Positions 1 to 10,205 are shown, counted from the first letter of the stretch. The stretch: 64,000 nt of DNA from Dryocola clanedunensis subsp. sulfonylureivorans (GCF_016756775.1 NZ_JAERMU010000010.1:1-64000); one strand, 5' to 3'. The notes: generated from the sequence alone by a model not told the origin. Numbers and translations: made by a program.

Positions 1-115
1 GGCGGCACTAGCGCGGTGGTCCCACCTGACCCCATGCCGAACTCAGAAGTGAAACGCCGTAGCGCCGATGGTAGTGTGGGGTCTCCCCATGCGAGAGTAG
101 GGAACTGCCAGGCTC
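1..115 (+). rRNA. rrf: 5S ribosomal RNA, 5' end cut by window edge
   Basis: The sequence matches enterobacterial 5S rRNA from about its sixth base to its 3' end, including the GGTGGTCCCACCTGACC block and the closing ACTGCCAGGC strand. Only the first few bases of the 5' strand are missing. Since kgtP follows directly, as in the E. coli rrnG neighbourhood, this is probably the distal 5S gene of that operon. The exact 3' end (about 115) is inferred by analogy. Confidence 0.95.
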
Positions 116-126
116 CAAACAAGTAG

Positions 127-155
127 AAAGCCCTGTACTCTGTACAGGGCTTTTT
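127..155 (+). terminator. Rho-independent terminator of the rRNA operon
   Basis: A 12-bp stem (AAAGCCCTGTAC / GTACAGGGCTTT) with a 3-nt loop runs into a T tract, 12 bases after the 5S gene. Confidence 0.9.
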
Positions 156-315
156 GCCGTCTGTGATTTATGAATAAAACTGCCAAAATGCTTAGCCTGC
201 TCACAAAAATCACTGCAAATCCTGCGTAACTGACCATTCCCTCTCCCAATTTTGCTGTTACCTGCTGTACTGAATGCTGGGTTCTTTTGCCCATTCAGGA
301 AGACAGGAGATAATA

Positions 316-1617
316 ATGACTGAAGCAGCAACACACGAAAATAAAGCTGCTCTTACGGGTTCCGATACGCGGCGGCGTATCTGGGCAATTGTGGGAGCTT
401 CATCTGGTAACCTGGTCGAGTGGTTCGACTTTTACGTCTACTCATTCTGTTCGCTTTACTTTGCGCATATCTTTTTCCCCTCGGGAAATACAACGACGCA
501 GCTGCTACAGACCGCGGGCGTTTTTGCCGCTGGTTTTCTGATGCGCCCGATAGGGGGATGGCTGTTTGGCTATATTGCAGATAAGCACGGGCGCAAAACA
601 TCCATGCTCATCTCTGTCTGCATGATGTGCTTTGGGTCGCTGGTCATTGCCTGTTTGCCGGGTTACGCCACCATCGGCACGTGGGCTCCGGCTCTTTTAC
701 TACTGGCTCGCTTATTCCAGGGATTGTCAGTTGGTGGTGAATATGGGACAAGCGCCACCTACATGAGTGAAGTAGCTGTTGAGGGGCGGAAAGGGTTTTA
801 CGCATCTTTCCAGTACGTAACGCTAATTGGCGGCCAGCTTCTGGCCTTGCTGGTCGTTGTTGTCCTCCAGCAAATTTTAAGCGATGGGGAGCTACGCAGC
901 TGGGGATGGAGAATTCCATTCGCGATTGGCGCAGTGCTGGCCGTTGTGGCGCTGTATCTTCGTCGCTCACTGGATGAGACATCCGATAAAGCGACGCGTG
1001 AACACAAAGATGCCGGTACGCTGGGCGGACTCTGGAAAAACCGTCGTGCATTTATCATGGTGTTAGGGTTCACCGCTGCCGGATCTCTGAGTTTTTATAC
1101 CTTCACAACATATATGCAGAAGTATCTTGTGAACACCTCGGGTATGCATGCCAATGTCGCGAGCGTACTGATGACTTTTGCTTTGTTTATCTTCATGTTG
1201 GTGCAGCCACTTTTTGGTGCGCTCTCAGATAAAATTGGTCGTCGGGCATCAATGCTCTGTTTTGGCAGCCTTGCCACAATTATGACCGTTCCGATTCTGA
1301 CAGCATTACAGAACGTGAGTTCGCCATACGCTGCGTTTGGTCTGGTTATGCTGGCTATGCTGATCGTGAGTTTTTATACCTCGATCAGCGGCATTCTGAA
1401 AGCGGAGATGTTTCCCCCGGAGGTTCGAGCTTTAGGCGTTGGGTTATCCTATGCCATTGCAAATGCGCTGTTCGGCGGCTCCGCTGAGTATGTAGCGCTA
1501 TCGCTTAAGTCGGGTGGCATGGAGACGGCATTCTTCTGGTACGTATCAGCAATGGCGGCGATAGCCTTCCTGGTCTCTCTGATGCTTCACCGCAAGGGAA
1601 AAGGGATAAAGCTTTAA
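316..1617 (+). CDS. kgtP: Alpha-ketoglutarate permease KgtP
   Basis: Proton-driven uptake of 2-oxoglutarate across the inner membrane; a major facilitator superfamily protein of 433 aa with 12 predicted membrane segments. The whole protein aligns to E. coli KgtP, including the metabolite-proton symporter signature around DKHGRK and the [13 protein letters not shown] motif. The start at 316 is chosen because an ACAGGAG ribosome site lies 6 bases upstream and the N-terminus then matches the family length. An upstream in-frame ATG at 274 lacks a ribosome site. The gene follows rRNA, and its stop overlaps the stop of convergent yfiM by 4 bases. Confidence 0.95.
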   Translation: MTEAATHENKAALTGSDTRRRIWAIVGASSGNLVEWFDFYVYSFCSLYFAHIFFPSGNTTTQLLQTAGVFAAGFLMRPIGGWLFGYIADKHGRKTSMLISVCMMCFGSLVIACLPGYATIGTWAPALLLLARLFQGLSVGGEYGTSATYMSEVAVEGRKGFYASFQYVTLIGGQLLALLVVVVLQQILSDGELRSWGWRIPFAIGAVLAVVALYLRRSLDETSDKATREHKDAGTLGGLWKNRRAFIMVLGFTAAGSLSFYTFTTYMQKYLVNTSGMHANVASVLMTFALFIFMLVQPLFGALSDKIGRRASMLCFGSLATIMTVPILTALQNVSSPYAAFGLVMLAMLIVSFYTSISGILKAEMFPPEVRALGVGLSYAIANALFGGSAEYVALSLKSGGMETAFFWYVSAMAAIAFLVSLMLHRKGKGIKL

Positions 1618-1937
1618 TGTTCTGCTAACTGCCAGATTGTATAGCCGGTGGTAGCGCCGGCTATATCCCATGTGAAATCCTTCCAGCTCCAGCCGCTTCC
1701 AGCCGGGCGGCTGTCCCATAACTCTTTTGATGCACCAAGCCCAACGGAAAACAGGAGGCCGAAACTGGCGCTGCGGGAATGACTCCAGCCCTGATGCTGT
1801 CCATATTCATTTCCAGCTGCGGCGAGAATGGCTGAAGCCATGAAGTGTTGAGCTTTATCCTGACCGGACCACTGGTCCTGAGCCATATGGCTACAGCCGG
1901 TTAGCAGAAATACTGCAGGGAGGATTTTACGATGCAT
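1614..1937 (-). CDS. yfiM: YfiM family lipoprotein
   Basis: Small predicted outer-membrane lipoprotein of unknown role, 107 aa. The N-terminus is a short signal peptide ending in the lipobox LLTGC, so Cys15 is the probable lipidation site. The remainder matches YfiM of E. coli (DUF2279 family, from memory). It lies downstream of pssA on the same strand, but a terminator at 1955-1981 separates the two, so it may have its own promoter or depend on readthrough. The ribosome site (GGTGAAT) is weak. Its 3' end overlaps kgtP by 4 bases. Confidence 0.85.
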   Translation of the reverse strand: MHRKILPAVFLLTGCSHMAQDQWSGQDKAQHFMASAILAAAGNEYGQHQGWSHSRSASFGLLFSVGLGASKELWDSRPAGSGWSWKDFTWDIAGATTGYTIWQLAEH

Positions 1938-1954
1938 TGATATTCACCATATAC

Positions 1955-1981
1955 AAAAAAGCCCCGCAAAGCAGGGCCTTA
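1955..1981 (-). terminator. Terminator after pssA
   Basis: Read on the minus strand, AAGGCCCTGC and GCGGGGCTT pair around a TTT loop with two G-U pairs, followed by a run of six T. It lies 13 bases past the pssA stop. Confidence 0.8.
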
Positions 1982-1993
1982 ATTATAGAGGAA

Positions 1994-3349
1994 TCACAGG
2001 ATTCGGCTTATCAGACGATCGATACGGATACGACGAAGACGGCGAATGAGCTTACGGACTTTCACTGGATATTCTGCAATGCTTTGCAGATCCCGGAAAT
2101 GCTGAACAACGGTCGTATGGGTGCGGATAAGTTCCAGCTCACGGTCCCGCAGCGCTTCCAGTTCCTGCTTCGGATCGTGGATCAAAATGGCATTTTCCAG
2201 GTCCAGACGCCAGGCCCGCGGATTGAGGTTATTACCGGTCAGTAGCATCCATTCATCATCAACCCACATACCTTTCAGATGATAGCTGTTATCGTCATCT
2301 TTCCACAGGCGAACAATAAGCTGGCCACTATTCACGTAATATTGCAGGCGGCTCAGGAAGCGGCGCAGATTGATTTCGTATAAATAAGGTAAAGCGCCGA
2401 TGATTTTAAACGGCTGGTCTTCAGGGATATAAAAATCATTGGCAGTTTTGTCGCCGACAATGATTTCAACCTGCTTACCGTCGCGCAGCAGCTGGATAAT
2501 ATTGCGAACCAGCACCGCAGGCAGGTTGAAGTAAGGCGTGCAGATCACCAGCTTCTTCTCTGTGCAGGGCATCAGGTGGAAGATGGTTTTATTGAGCAGG
2601 CTGGATTTGCCAAGCCCAACTAACGGCGTAACAGAAAGCTGCTCGTTATCCGCGTTACCCTGAAAGTGGAAGGTCGCATCGCGCAATTCCTGACGAAACA
2701 GACGAATATCATTTTTGATTTCAGGGCTTTTTGGCCGATGTTCTGCATCCAGACGATGTACGGCGCGACCCCGCACTAGATTCTGATTCACCCACTCATA
2801 CATCACATCGGCAAGCGTTGGATTACTGATGATCTGATAACGATCATAGCGATATTTATCATGCTGATGAAGATAAACATCATTCAGACTGGCTCCGCTA
2901 TAAATAACGGTATCATCAATAATGAAGCCTTTGAAATGTAAAACTCCTAATGCTTCGCGGGTATTAATTGGCACACCATAGACGGGGATATCAATGCCGG
3001 GAAATTCTTCGGACATGCGCAAATACCAGTCAGCATTGGTATTTGTCGCCGCAACGCCAATTCTGCCGCGTTGCGCACGGTGCCAGTCGACTAATATGGT
3101 GACTTCTATTTCGGGACGATTTTGTTTTGCTTCATACAACGCTGAAAGAATACTTTTACCCGCATCGTCCTGCTCGAGATAGAGAGCAACAATACAAACG
3201 CGCCGGGTCGCGCTGGCGATTTTTTGCAGCAAGGCTTCGCGGAAATCCGCAGGGGAGAAAAGGGTCTCAACATCATCAACTGACTGAGAAAGCTTGGGTA
3301 ACTGAGCAAGGTGTTGTTGATGTTTATTACGTTTAAATTTAGACAACAT
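1994..3349 (-). CDS. pssA: CDP-diacylglycerol--serine O-phosphatidyltransferase
   Basis: Makes phosphatidylserine from CDP-diacylglycerol and L-serine, the committed step to phosphatidylethanolamine. In enterobacteria this is a peripheral enzyme of the phospholipase D superfamily. 451 aa, the same as E. coli. The first HKD motif is visible at H138-F-K140 (VLHFKGFIIDD), the second around YHLKGMWVDDEW. The start is taken at the second of two adjacent ATG codons to match the family N-terminus (MLSKFKRNKH). The C-terminal arginine-rich stretch (RKLIRRLRRIRIDRL) is typical and likely mediates membrane or ribosome association. Confidence 0.95.
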   Translation of the reverse strand: MLSKFKRNKHQQHLAQLPKLSQSVDDVETLFSPADFREALLQKIASATRRVCIVALYLEQDDAGKSILSALYEAKQNRPEIEVTILVDWHRAQRGRIGVAATNTNADWYLRMSEEFPGIDIPVYGVPINTREALGVLHFKGFIIDDTVIYSGASLNDVYLHQHDKYRYDRYQIISNPTLADVMYEWVNQNLVRGRAVHRLDAEHRPKSPEIKNDIRLFRQELRDATFHFQGNADNEQLSVTPLVGLGKSSLLNKTIFHLMPCTEKKLVICTPYFNLPAVLVRNIIQLLRDGKQVEIIVGDKTANDFYIPEDQPFKIIGALPYLYEINLRRFLSRLQYYVNSGQLIVRLWKDDDNSYHLKGMWVDDEWMLLTGNNLNPRAWRLDLENAILIHDPKQELEALRDRELELIRTHTTVVQHFRDLQSIAEYPVKVRKLIRRLRRIRIDRLISRIL

Positions 3350-3462
3350 CACAGTGCATTTCTTCTCTATTCATTGGATGGCCTTCTGCAAAATCCAGAC
3401 GTCAGAACTTGCTGATAATACCACTACTGACCGGCAAAGTGAGCAAGTTTCCAGTATGTTAC

Positions 3463-6123
3463 TCACGATGTTTTGTTTTTAATCAAGGGCAAAGTCAGGC
3501 TAACGATACCATCTTCAATCTGGATGTCGACAGCAAACCCCAGTTTTCTGGCAAGTGTGACCATGCCCTGGTTGTTTGGCATAGTGATGCCATTCAGGCG
3601 CTGAAGACCATGCTCACCGGTATAAGCAATAAGCTTCTCCAGCAGGCGGCGACCGAGTCCAAGTCCTTTTAGATCAGATCGCACCAGCACGGCGAATTCG
3701 GCGTCGATGTTGTCCGGGTCAGATATCGCCCGCGTTACCCCCAGGATCTCATCGTTGCCATCCTGACGGCGTATCGCAACAAATGCCATTTCTCGATCGT
3801 AGTCGATTTGGGTCATATTGGCTAAATCATCATGGGTAAATTCATTGATCTCACTGAAATATCGGTAATAAAGATCTTCTTTTGTGACCAGTGCAATAAA
3901 GTGCTGTAGCTGCGGCTCATCCTCCGGAAGGATAGGGCGGAACAGGCAGCTTTCACCGTTCTTAAGGATCACTATCTCTTCCAGCTGGTGAGGATAAGGG
4001 CGTACGGCCAGGCGGGCATCCGGATCCCCTTCAAACGGCGCCAGCTGCAAAGTCACATCCAACAAAGTAAATTCGTTACCGGAAGCCAGAAGAGGATGAA
4101 TATCCAGACGGTGGATCTCCGGACAGTCGACTATCAGGTTCGACACCTGCACGAGTATCTGGCTGATACCGGGGATATCCAGAGGCCGTAACGCGCTGCG
4201 GCTACGAATTTTGCCGCTCTTTATGGCCTGAATCACCAGATAGCGAGCCAGATTCATATTCAGCGGCGGGAGGGCGACGGCGGCCTGCCTGTCGGCTCGC
4301 CACTCAACGCCTCCCTCCCCAAGCATGATCAATGGCCCGAAAATCGGATCCTGCTCTACAACGACCCTCAGTTCCTGCGCCCCGGCTCGGTTCGCCATGC
4401 TTTGTACCAACAACCCATGAATCCGTGCCTGAGGCCACGCCATTTTCACCCGGTCAATAATGGCATCTGCGGCTTGCTGCACTTCACTGGCCGTTCTTAA
4501 ATAAAGCATTACCCCCTGCACTTCGGATTTATGAGGGATATCAGGGGAGCGGAGTTTAAGCGCTACGGGATAGCCAATCTGTTCGGCAATATGCACGGCT
4601 TCGGCGCTGTCGCCTGCAATCCAGGTCGGCAGCGTATTCAGACCATAGGCTTTAAGAATTGGACTGACTTCGTGAGTATCAAGGGCTGTGACACCCACCT
4701 CAAGCGCCTGTTGAATCAGTTGATGTGCGTCGCTTGCGTTAGCGGTGAGATTAGCGGGAAGGGCTGGTGTTTCCCGTAGCTGCTTCTGGTTTCGGCGGTA
4801 CTCGACCATATGCATGAATGCTGTCACCGTACCTTCCGGGGTGCGATAGGTCGGGATCCCCGCATCGCTGAACATCCGCCGGGCTTCCTGCGAAGAGAAT
4901 TCACCACACCAGTTGGTGATTAGAGTGACGTATTTACCGCGAGGGTGGCGTTGAAGTAATTCAATAATTGCTGAGGCGCTGGCCGTTCCCGGCGCAGCGG
5001 CACTAGGGGCATGGATAATCATCAATGCATCAAAATCATGGCTCTCGAGCAGAACCTCGATGGCGCGCAGATAGCGTTCTGGTGTCGCATCGTCCCTTAA
5101 ATCCAGCGGGTTACCGCTGTCGACGCTCACCGGCAGCGCAGCTTTCAGCCTGGTCAGCGTTTCGTTGCTCAGCGCTGCCAGTTTGCCATTGCGTAACCAT
5201 AGTTCGTCAAGAGCCAGAGCGGCAGGGGCGGCCCCATTGCTGACGATCATTAATTTCTCACCGCGCAGCGGCCGCATGTGGCTTAGCGTTTCGACAGCTG
5301 AAAATAGCTCATGCGTATCCTGGACGCGTAACAGGCCCGCGCGCTGGATAGCGGCATCCCAGGCAGAATCCAGGCCCGTGTGTGTTTTCAGCAAAGCCTG
5401 GGCCCTTTCGCTACGGCCACTTTTAATCACCAGAATAGGTTTGTTACGGGAGGCGCTTCGGGCTGCGGAAACAAAACGACGCGCATCGCTGAGATGCTCC
5501 AGATAGAGAAGAATTGCGCTGGTTTTGGTATCGCGAGCGAGATAGTCCAGCAGCTCATCCACATCAATATCCAGGCTATCGCCGAGGGCGATAAACCAGG
5601 AGAAGCCCATTTCCCGCTGTTGAGCCCAGTCGAGGATCGTATTCGAAACCGCCGCCGACTGCGAAATGAAAGCGAGTTTGCCCTTCTGGATAGGCACCGG
5701 GGAAAAACTGGCGTTAAGCCCCTGCCACGGAGCGAGCAGGCCAAGGCTATTGGGGCCAAGTAAGCGTATTTGCCAGCGAGAAGCGCAGGTCAGCAGGTCT
5801 GGATGTTGTGCGGCTGAAGAGGAGAGCACGATACATGCTTTGCAGCCTTTCTCGCCGAGCGCCTCCAGCAGTTCCAGATTGCGCTTTGCATTGGTACAAA
5901 GGATGGCAAGGTCGGGCGGGAACGGCAGGCTGGCGACATCGGGCCAGGCGAGGACACCGCAAACTGCTTTATGGGCCGGCGTAACGGGCATCACCGGGCC
6001 GTTAAATCCACCGGCCAGCAGATTACGCATCATCAAAAAGCCAGCGCGCTCAGTTTTTGCTGATGCACCGATGACGGCGATTGATTTGGGACGCAGCAGC
6101 GCCTCCAGCCCACGTTGACTCAT
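3463..6123 (-). CDS. pat: Protein lysine acetyltransferase Pat
   Basis: Acetyl-CoA-dependent Nε-lysine acetyltransferase that modifies and controls acetyl-CoA synthetase and other proteins. 886 aa, the exact length of E. coli Pat (YfiQ, also called PatZ or Pka). The order is an NDP-forming acyl-CoA synthetase-like region (about 1-700: CoA-binding, ligase and ATP-grasp-like parts) followed by a GNAT domain (about 720-880) with the acetyl-CoA loop VRSDLKGLGLGRRL. The gene starts 32 bases after tapT on the same strand, which implies co-transcription. Confidence 0.95.
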   Translation of the reverse strand: MSQRGLEALLRPKSIAVIGASAKTERAGFLMMRNLLAGGFNGPVMPVTPAHKAVCGVLAWPDVASLPFPPDLAILCTNAKRNLELLEALGEKGCKACIVLSSSAAQHPDLLTCASRWQIRLLGPNSLGLLAPWQGLNASFSPVPIQKGKLAFISQSAAVSNTILDWAQQREMGFSWFIALGDSLDIDVDELLDYLARDTKTSAILLYLEHLSDARRFVSAARSASRNKPILVIKSGRSERAQALLKTHTGLDSAWDAAIQRAGLLRVQDTHELFSAVETLSHMRPLRGEKLMIVSNGAAPAALALDELWLRNGKLAALSNETLTRLKAALPVSVDSGNPLDLRDDATPERYLRAIEVLLESHDFDALMIIHAPSAAAPGTASASAIIELLQRHPRGKYVTLITNWCGEFSSQEARRMFSDAGIPTYRTPEGTVTAFMHMVEYRRNQKQLRETPALPANLTANASDAHQLIQQALEVGVTALDTHEVSPILKAYGLNTLPTWIAGDSAEAVHIAEQIGYPVALKLRSPDIPHKSEVQGVMLYLRTASEVQQAADAIIDRVKMAWPQARIHGLLVQSMANRAGAQELRVVVEQDPIFGPLIMLGEGGVEWRADRQAAVALPPLNMNLARYLVIQAIKSGKIRSRSALRPLDIPGISQILVQVSNLIVDCPEIHRLDIHPLLASGNEFTLLDVTLQLAPFEGDPDARLAVRPYPHQLEEIVILKNGESCLFRPILPEDEPQLQHFIALVTKEDLYYRYFSEINEFTHDDLANMTQIDYDREMAFVAIRRQDGNDEILGVTRAISDPDNIDAEFAVLVRSDLKGLGLGRRLLEKLIAYTGEHGLQRLNGITMPNNQGMVTLARKLGFAVDIQIEDGIVSLTLPLIKNKTS

Positions 6124-6155
6124 TGCTCTCTCCCTTGAGAAGTATCTGCGTGAGT

Positions 6156-6857
6156 TTAAACGCTTTCTGGCTCCGCTGCTGTGACGCTGCCCTGATGATG
6201 GGGTTTACCTGCCAGATAGCGTTCACGGAAGAGTATGAAATGCTCGGTTAATCCGCCTGATGCATGAGTATCACCGGCTTGATCCAGAAGCGCTGCCGCG
6301 ACTTCCGCGGTGCAATACTGGCCGTCCGCATGGGCGACCCGTAAGCGATAGGCGGAAGAAATACTGAGATCAACAGAGATAACGGGTAGCGCATCAAGCC
6401 AGGGGCTTTTACGGAACATTTTGCGTGCTTCCGTCCATGTGCCGTCCAGCATGATAAACAGCGGTGGTTTACCGGTCAGCGGCGGTGCGGTTAGCACGGT
6501 TCTTCCTGCATCAGCGTAGGAGGCCGGAAAGACAACCATAGGTTGATAATCAGCACTGGCAACAAGATCGAGCATTGCCTGAGGTGGTTCGGTTCGTGAC
6601 CACTGAAACGCGGCGGTGTCCGGCAGAATATCGGCAATCAAACGCCCCGTGTTGCTCGGTTTCATTGGTTCGGTATCAAACATCACCAGGCAGAAGCGGC
6701 TGCGGGCAGGCTGAGGCCTTATTGATTCACACAGGCAGTTTTTAAGCGGCAGCAAGCAGCGCTGGCAGCGGCGGACGCGGTTACCACGGGCAAGAAAAGG
6801 ACGAGTTGCGCGCGCCAGGCGTTCAGCGCGAAGACGAAGGACTGCGTTTTCGGTCAT
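6156..6857 (-). CDS. tapT: tRNA-uridine aminocarboxypropyltransferase (DTW domain)
   Basis: Transfers the 3-amino-3-carboxypropyl group of S-adenosylmethionine to uridine 47 of tRNA, giving acp3U. 233 aa, near the E. coli length (YfiP). The N-terminal cysteine cluster CQRCLLPLKNCLC and the DTW signature LDGTWTEARKM are both present. It precedes pat with a 32-base gap, as in E. coli. Confidence 0.9.
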   Translation of the reverse strand: MTENAVLRLRAERLARATRPFLARGNRVRRCQRCLLPLKNCLCESIRPQPARSRFCLVMFDTEPMKPSNTGRLIADILPDTAAFQWSRTEPPQAMLDLVASADYQPMVVFPASYADAGRTVLTAPPLTGKPPLFIMLDGTWTEARKMFRKSPWLDALPVISVDLSISSAYRLRVAHADGQYCTAEVAAALLDQAGDTHASGGLTEHFILFRERYLAGKPHHQGSVTAAEPESV

Positions 6858-6934
6858 CAGGGATACGGTAGCAAAAACGCTATTCTAACGTAGATAGTAC
6901 AGAGGGGCACTGGATTAGTGCCCCAGAGGAGAAG

Positions 6935-7354
6935 TCAGAGATTTTCGTTAAGCCAGCTGTCGAACGGTGCCTTGGGCATTGCACCGTTGAGCATGTCCAC
7001 CATTTCCCCTTTTTTGAAAATCATGATGGTTGGAATGCTGCGGATGCGGAAGCGGGCGCTCAGCGCTTGTTCGGCTTCGGTGTTAACCTTAATAAAGCGC
7101 ATTTTCCCGCTGCGCTCTTCGGCCACGTCTTCGAAAATTGGTGCAAAGTTAACGCACGGGCCGCACCACGGCGCCCAGAAGTCGACGACGACAGGCAGAT
7201 CGTCCTGTAACAATTTATCCAGCGTCTCGCTGGTGGCGTTGATCACTTCACCGTCAAACAGCGCGTGACCGCAGCGACCGCATTTAGCACCATCGTCAAT
7301 ACGGTCGTCAGGCAGGCGATTTGTTGCCTGACAGGCAGCACAAACGGTATTCAT
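6935..7354 (-). CDS. trxC: Thioredoxin 2
   Basis: Cytoplasmic thiol-disulfide reductant of 139 aa with the extra N-terminal zinc ribbon that separates TrxC from TrxA: C5xxC8 and C25xxC28. The redox centre is WCGPC (C64, C67). TrxC is an OxyR-regulated oxidative-stress gene in E. coli; I did not identify a convincing OxyR site here. It is divergent from yfiF. Confidence 0.95.
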   Translation of the reverse strand: MNTVCAACQATNRLPDDRIDDGAKCGRCGHALFDGEVINATSETLDKLLQDDLPVVVDFWAPWCGPCVNFAPIFEDVAEERSGKMRFIKVNTEAEQALSARFRIRSIPTIMIFKKGEMVDMLNGAMPKAPFDSWLNENL

Positions 7355-7422
7355 AGCTAACCTCTAAAGATATTTGGTCAAACTCTCGGCGGGAATAACC
7401 GAAATTGTTTCTGAGATGTTAA

Positions 7423-7450
7423 AGAGTATCGGTGATTATTCTGCTGTCAA
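7423..7450 (-). promoter_or_regulatory. Putative sigma-70 promoter of trxC
   Basis: On the minus strand a consensus -35 TTGACA (7445-7450) is followed after 16 bp by TACTCT (7423-7428), about 70 bases before the trxC start codon. The -10 is poor, as expected for an activated promoter. Confidence 0.45.
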
Positions 7451-7565
7451 CAAAGCGATTTATTCGATGGATATAATAGTTGTTAGCTTTTGACCAAAGT
7501 TAATGGCTAAGCGGGGACACATCGGGTAATCTGCGCGCCACGCGCTCAGCCAGGTGGAGAGAAGA

Positions 7566-8630
7566 ATGAACGACGAATTAAAAGGTAAAAGCGGCAAAGT
7601 CAAAGTGATGTATGTCCGCGGTGACGATGACAGCGAAAAACGCAGCCAAAACCCGCGTACTGGTAAAGGTGGTGGGCGTGCGACAGCTCCGTCACGCGCA
7701 GAGGGCGGTCGCCGTCCACGTCGCGATGATAAACCTGGCGCCGGGCGCGAGCGGAGTCGTAGTGACGATCGTGATGACCGTGGTGATTCACCATGGCGCA
7801 CCGTTTCCCGTGCACCTCGTGCGGTGGAAGAGTCCACTACGCCCGATCACGGTGGTATCAGCGGCAAGAGCTTTGTCGATCCGGAAGTTATCCGCCGTCA
7901 GCGTGCGGAAGAAACCCGTGTTTACGGTGAAAATGCCTGCCAGGCCCTGTTCCAGAGCCGTCCGGACTGCATCGTACGCGCCTGGTTTATCCAGGGCGTA
8001 ACGCCTCGCTTTAAGGAAGCCCTGCGCTGGATGGCAGCAAACCGTAAAGCTTATCATGTGGTGGACGACGCGGAGCTGACCAAGGCATCAGGTACGGAGC
8101 ACCACGGTGGTGTTTGCTTCCTGATCAAAAAGCGCAGCGGGATCAGCGTGCAGAGCTGGCTGTCTAAAGCAGGGGAGGACGATTGTGTCCTGGCTCTGGA
8201 AGACGTCGGCAACCCGCATAATCTCGGCGGCATCATGCGTAGCTGTGCGCACTTCGGCGTGAAAGGCCTGTTAGTTCAGGACGCTTCGCTGCTGGAATCC
8301 GGCGCGGCTGTACGTACCGCAGAAGGTGGCGCAGAGCATGTTCAGGCAATCAGCGGTGATACATTTACCGACGGCCTCGAGCAGTTCCGCAAAGCCGGTT
8401 ACGCCATCGTAACCACCTCCAGCCACAAAGGCACTCCGCTGTTCAAAGCTGAGCTGCCGAAGAAAATGGTGCTGGTGTTGGGTCAGGAACGTGAAGGCGT
8501 AACGGAAGCGACTTTCGATAATGCTGATATGAGCATTGCCATCGACGGTACGGGCAACGTTGAAAGTCTGAACGTGTCCGTAGCGACCGGCGTACTGCTG
8601 GCCGAGTGGTGGCGTCAGAACAAAGCGTAA
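7566..8630 (+). CDS. yfiF: SpoU-family RNA 2'-O-methyltransferase YfiF
   Basis: Predicted SAM-dependent ribose methyltransferase of the TrmH/RlmB (SPOUT) class, 354 aa. The first ~90 residues are basic and low-complexity ([20 protein letters not shown] and RDDRDDRGD), probably disordered RNA-binding sequence. A substrate-binding domain and the SPOUT domain follow, with [28 protein letters not shown] and [13 protein letters not shown] as motifs 1-3. The start at 7566 has a GGAGAGAAG ribosome site and matches the E. coli N-terminus; an ATG four codons upstream is not used. The RNA target is not settled, to my knowledge. Confidence 0.88.
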   Translation: MNDELKGKSGKVKVMYVRGDDDSEKRSQNPRTGKGGGRATAPSRAEGGRRPRRDDKPGAGRERSRSDDRDDRGDSPWRTVSRAPRAVEESTTPDHGGISGKSFVDPEVIRRQRAEETRVYGENACQALFQSRPDCIVRAWFIQGVTPRFKEALRWMAANRKAYHVVDDAELTKASGTEHHGGVCFLIKKRSGISVQSWLSKAGEDDCVLALEDVGNPHNLGGIMRSCAHFGVKGLLVQDASLLESGAAVRTAEGGAEHVQAISGDTFTDGLEQFRKAGYAIVTTSSHKGTPLFKAELPKKMVLVLGQEREGVTEATFDNADMSIAIDGTGNVESLNVSVATGVLLAEWWRQNKA

Positions 8631-8654
8631 GAACGCTTAAGCTTCAGAAATTAG

Positions 8655-8679
8655 AAAGCCAGCGCAAGCTGGCTTTTTT
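8655..8679 (+). terminator. Terminator between yfiF and ung
   Basis: AAAGCCAGC, loop GCAA, GCTGGCTTT, then a T tract. It lies 24 bases after yfiF and next to the 3' end of convergent ung, so it may serve both directions. Confidence 0.85.
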
Positions 8680-8686
8680 GTAGCTG

Positions 8687-9367
8687 CTATTCAGGTAGCT
8701 TCGGCGTCCAGTCTATTGGCGGCAGCCCCCGGCTAATCAAATACTCATTGGTTTTTGCGAAGTGCCCGCAGCCCAGAAAACCCCGGTGAGCGGAAAGCGG
8801 GGAGGGGTGAGGAGCCTGTAGCACGTGGTGGCGATTGCGATCGATAATGCTGCCCTTTTTCTGCGCGTGCGAGCCCCAGAGTAAAAAGACCACGCCCTCA
8901 CAGTGCTGGTTAATCAGCGCAATCACCTTATCGGTGAATGTCTCCCAGCCAAGCTTAGCGTGCGAATGCGCTTTCCCTGCCTCTACGGTTAAAACCGTAT
9001 TGAGCAGCAGCACGCCCTGACGAGCCCAGCTTTCCAGATAGCCATGGGTTGGGCGCACAAAATCCGGAAAGTTGCTCTGCAACTCTTTGTACATATTCCC
9101 CAGAGAAGGGGGAACGGCCACGCCCGGTAGCACGGAGAATGACAGCCCGTGTGCCTGGTTAGGGCCGTGATAGGGATCCTGACCGAGGATCACCACTTTT
9201 ACCTCTCCCAGCTCGGTAAAACGAAAGGCATTAAAGACATCTTTCTGCGGTGGGTAGACGGTGACGCCTGCGGCACGTTCAGCCGCAACGGTGCTGAGCG
9301 TATTGATGAAATAGGGTTGCTGTTTTTCTTCGGCCAGCACGTCGTGCCATGTGAGTGGGGCGGTCAT
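8687..9367 (-). CDS. ung: Uracil-DNA glycosylase
   Basis: Removes uracil from DNA in base-excision repair. 226 aa, family-1 UDG. The catalytic water-activating loop [10 protein letters not shown] (Asp64) and the [10 protein letters not shown] loop carrying the catalytic histidine are intact. The start at 9367 has an AGGAG ribosome site 8 bases upstream; the open frame continues upstream but without homology. Confidence 0.95.
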   Translation of the reverse strand: MTAPLTWHDVLAEEKQQPYFINTLSTVAAERAAGVTVYPPQKDVFNAFRFTELGEVKVVILGQDPYHGPNQAHGLSFSVLPGVAVPPSLGNMYKELQSNFPDFVRPTHGYLESWARQGVLLLNTVLTVEAGKAHSHAKLGWETFTDKVIALINQHCEGVVFLLWGSHAQKKGSIIDRNRHHVLQAPHPSPLSAHRGFLGCGHFAKTNEYLISRGLPPIDWTPKLPE

Positions 9368-9506
9368 CTCGCTCTCCTGCGAATTGTCATGGCGATAGCT
9401 TAACTTCTTCTTTCTACATAGCAAAATTCATTGCTCACAGAAACGCGGGTCTCTTAAAAAAAGTTGAAAATTTACAAAATTTTTAATTTTAAGTGCCCAG
9501 GCTAAG

Positions 9507-9520
9507 TTGATGTAAAACAA
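9507..9520 (+). promoter_or_regulatory. Upstream FNR box of grcA
   Basis: TTGAT-N4-AACAA, 9 of 10 conserved positions of the FNR palindrome TTGAT-N4-ATCAA. Its centre is 53 bp upstream of the proximal box, near -94 relative to the predicted start of transcription. Confidence 0.6.
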
Positions 9521-9559
9521 ATAAATGCTATCATACCCACAATTGCCGCATGGATTTAA

Positions 9560-9601
9560 TTGATTTAAATCAAGGTTTGCCGGTGGTGAGGCTGGTATAT
9601 A
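9560..9601 (+). promoter_or_regulatory. FNR-dependent promoter of grcA
   Basis: A perfect FNR palindrome TTGATTTAAATCAA lies at 9560-9573. A TATATA -10 element at 9596-9601 puts the transcription start near 9608 and the FNR centre at about -41.5, the class II activation geometry. Confidence 0.8.
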
Positions 9602-9676
9602 GATCATCAACGCAACAATGGTTTTACCAATGAGCCAGAATGTGGCCCAAAAAAATTACCCATAGGGAGACATAAA

Positions 9677-10060
9677 ATGATTACTGGTATCCAGATTACA
9701 AAAGCTGCAAACGACGAACTTCTGAACTCTTTCTGGCTGCTCGACAGCGAAAAAGGCGAAGCGCGTTGTGTTTGTGCAAAAGCTGGTTTTGCAGAAGATG
9801 AAGTAGTAGCAGTAAACAAACTGGGTCAGTTTGAATACCGCGAAGTACCAATGGAAGTGAAACCAGAAGTTCGTGTGGAAGGTGGTCAGCACCTGAACGT
9901 GAATGTTCTGCGTCGCGAAACGCTGATGGACGCCGTTGAGCACCCAGAAAAGTATCCACAGCTGACTATTCGTGTTTCTGGCTATGCGGTGCGTTTCAAC
10001 TCACTGACTCCAGAACAGCAGCGCGACGTTATTGCTCGTACTTTCACCGAAAGTCTGTAA
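9677..10060 (+). CDS. grcA: Autonomous glycyl radical cofactor GrcA
   Basis: Stress-induced 127-aa spare part that replaces the oxygen-damaged glycyl-radical C-terminus of pyruvate formate-lyase. The glycyl-radical motif [17 protein letters not shown] is intact near the C-terminus and the length equals E. coli YfiD. A GGGAGA ribosome site lies upstream. The gene is monocistronic, between an FNR-type promoter and a strong terminator. Confidence 0.96.
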   Translation: MITGIQITKAANDELLNSFWLLDSEKGEARCVCAKAGFAEDEVVAVNKLGQFEYREVPMEVKPEVRVEGGQHLNVNVLRRETLMDAVEHPEKYPQLTIRVSGYAVRFNSLTPEQQRDVIARTFTESL

Positions 10061-10075
10061 TAGCTAATTAGCTGC

Positions 10076-10107
10076 AAAAGCCGACTCAGCAATGAGTCGG
10101 TTTTTTT
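10076..10107 (+). terminator. Terminator of grcA
   Basis: CCGACTCA, loop GCAA, TGAGTCGG followed by seven T. Confidence 0.92.
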
Positions 10108-10160
10108 ATTGCCTCAATACAATTCTGAGACGAAAGCGGCAAAAAGGAGTTTAAAGTTAT

Positions 10161-10187
10161 AAAAAAACCGCCTCCGGAGAGACGGTT
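10161..10187 (-). terminator. Terminator of srmB
   Basis: On the minus strand AACCGTCTC pairs with GAGGCGGTT with one mismatch, followed by a T7 tract; it lies 19 bases past the srmB stop. Confidence 0.8.
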
Positions 10188-10205
10188 TGTTGTCACGCTG
10201 ATGAA

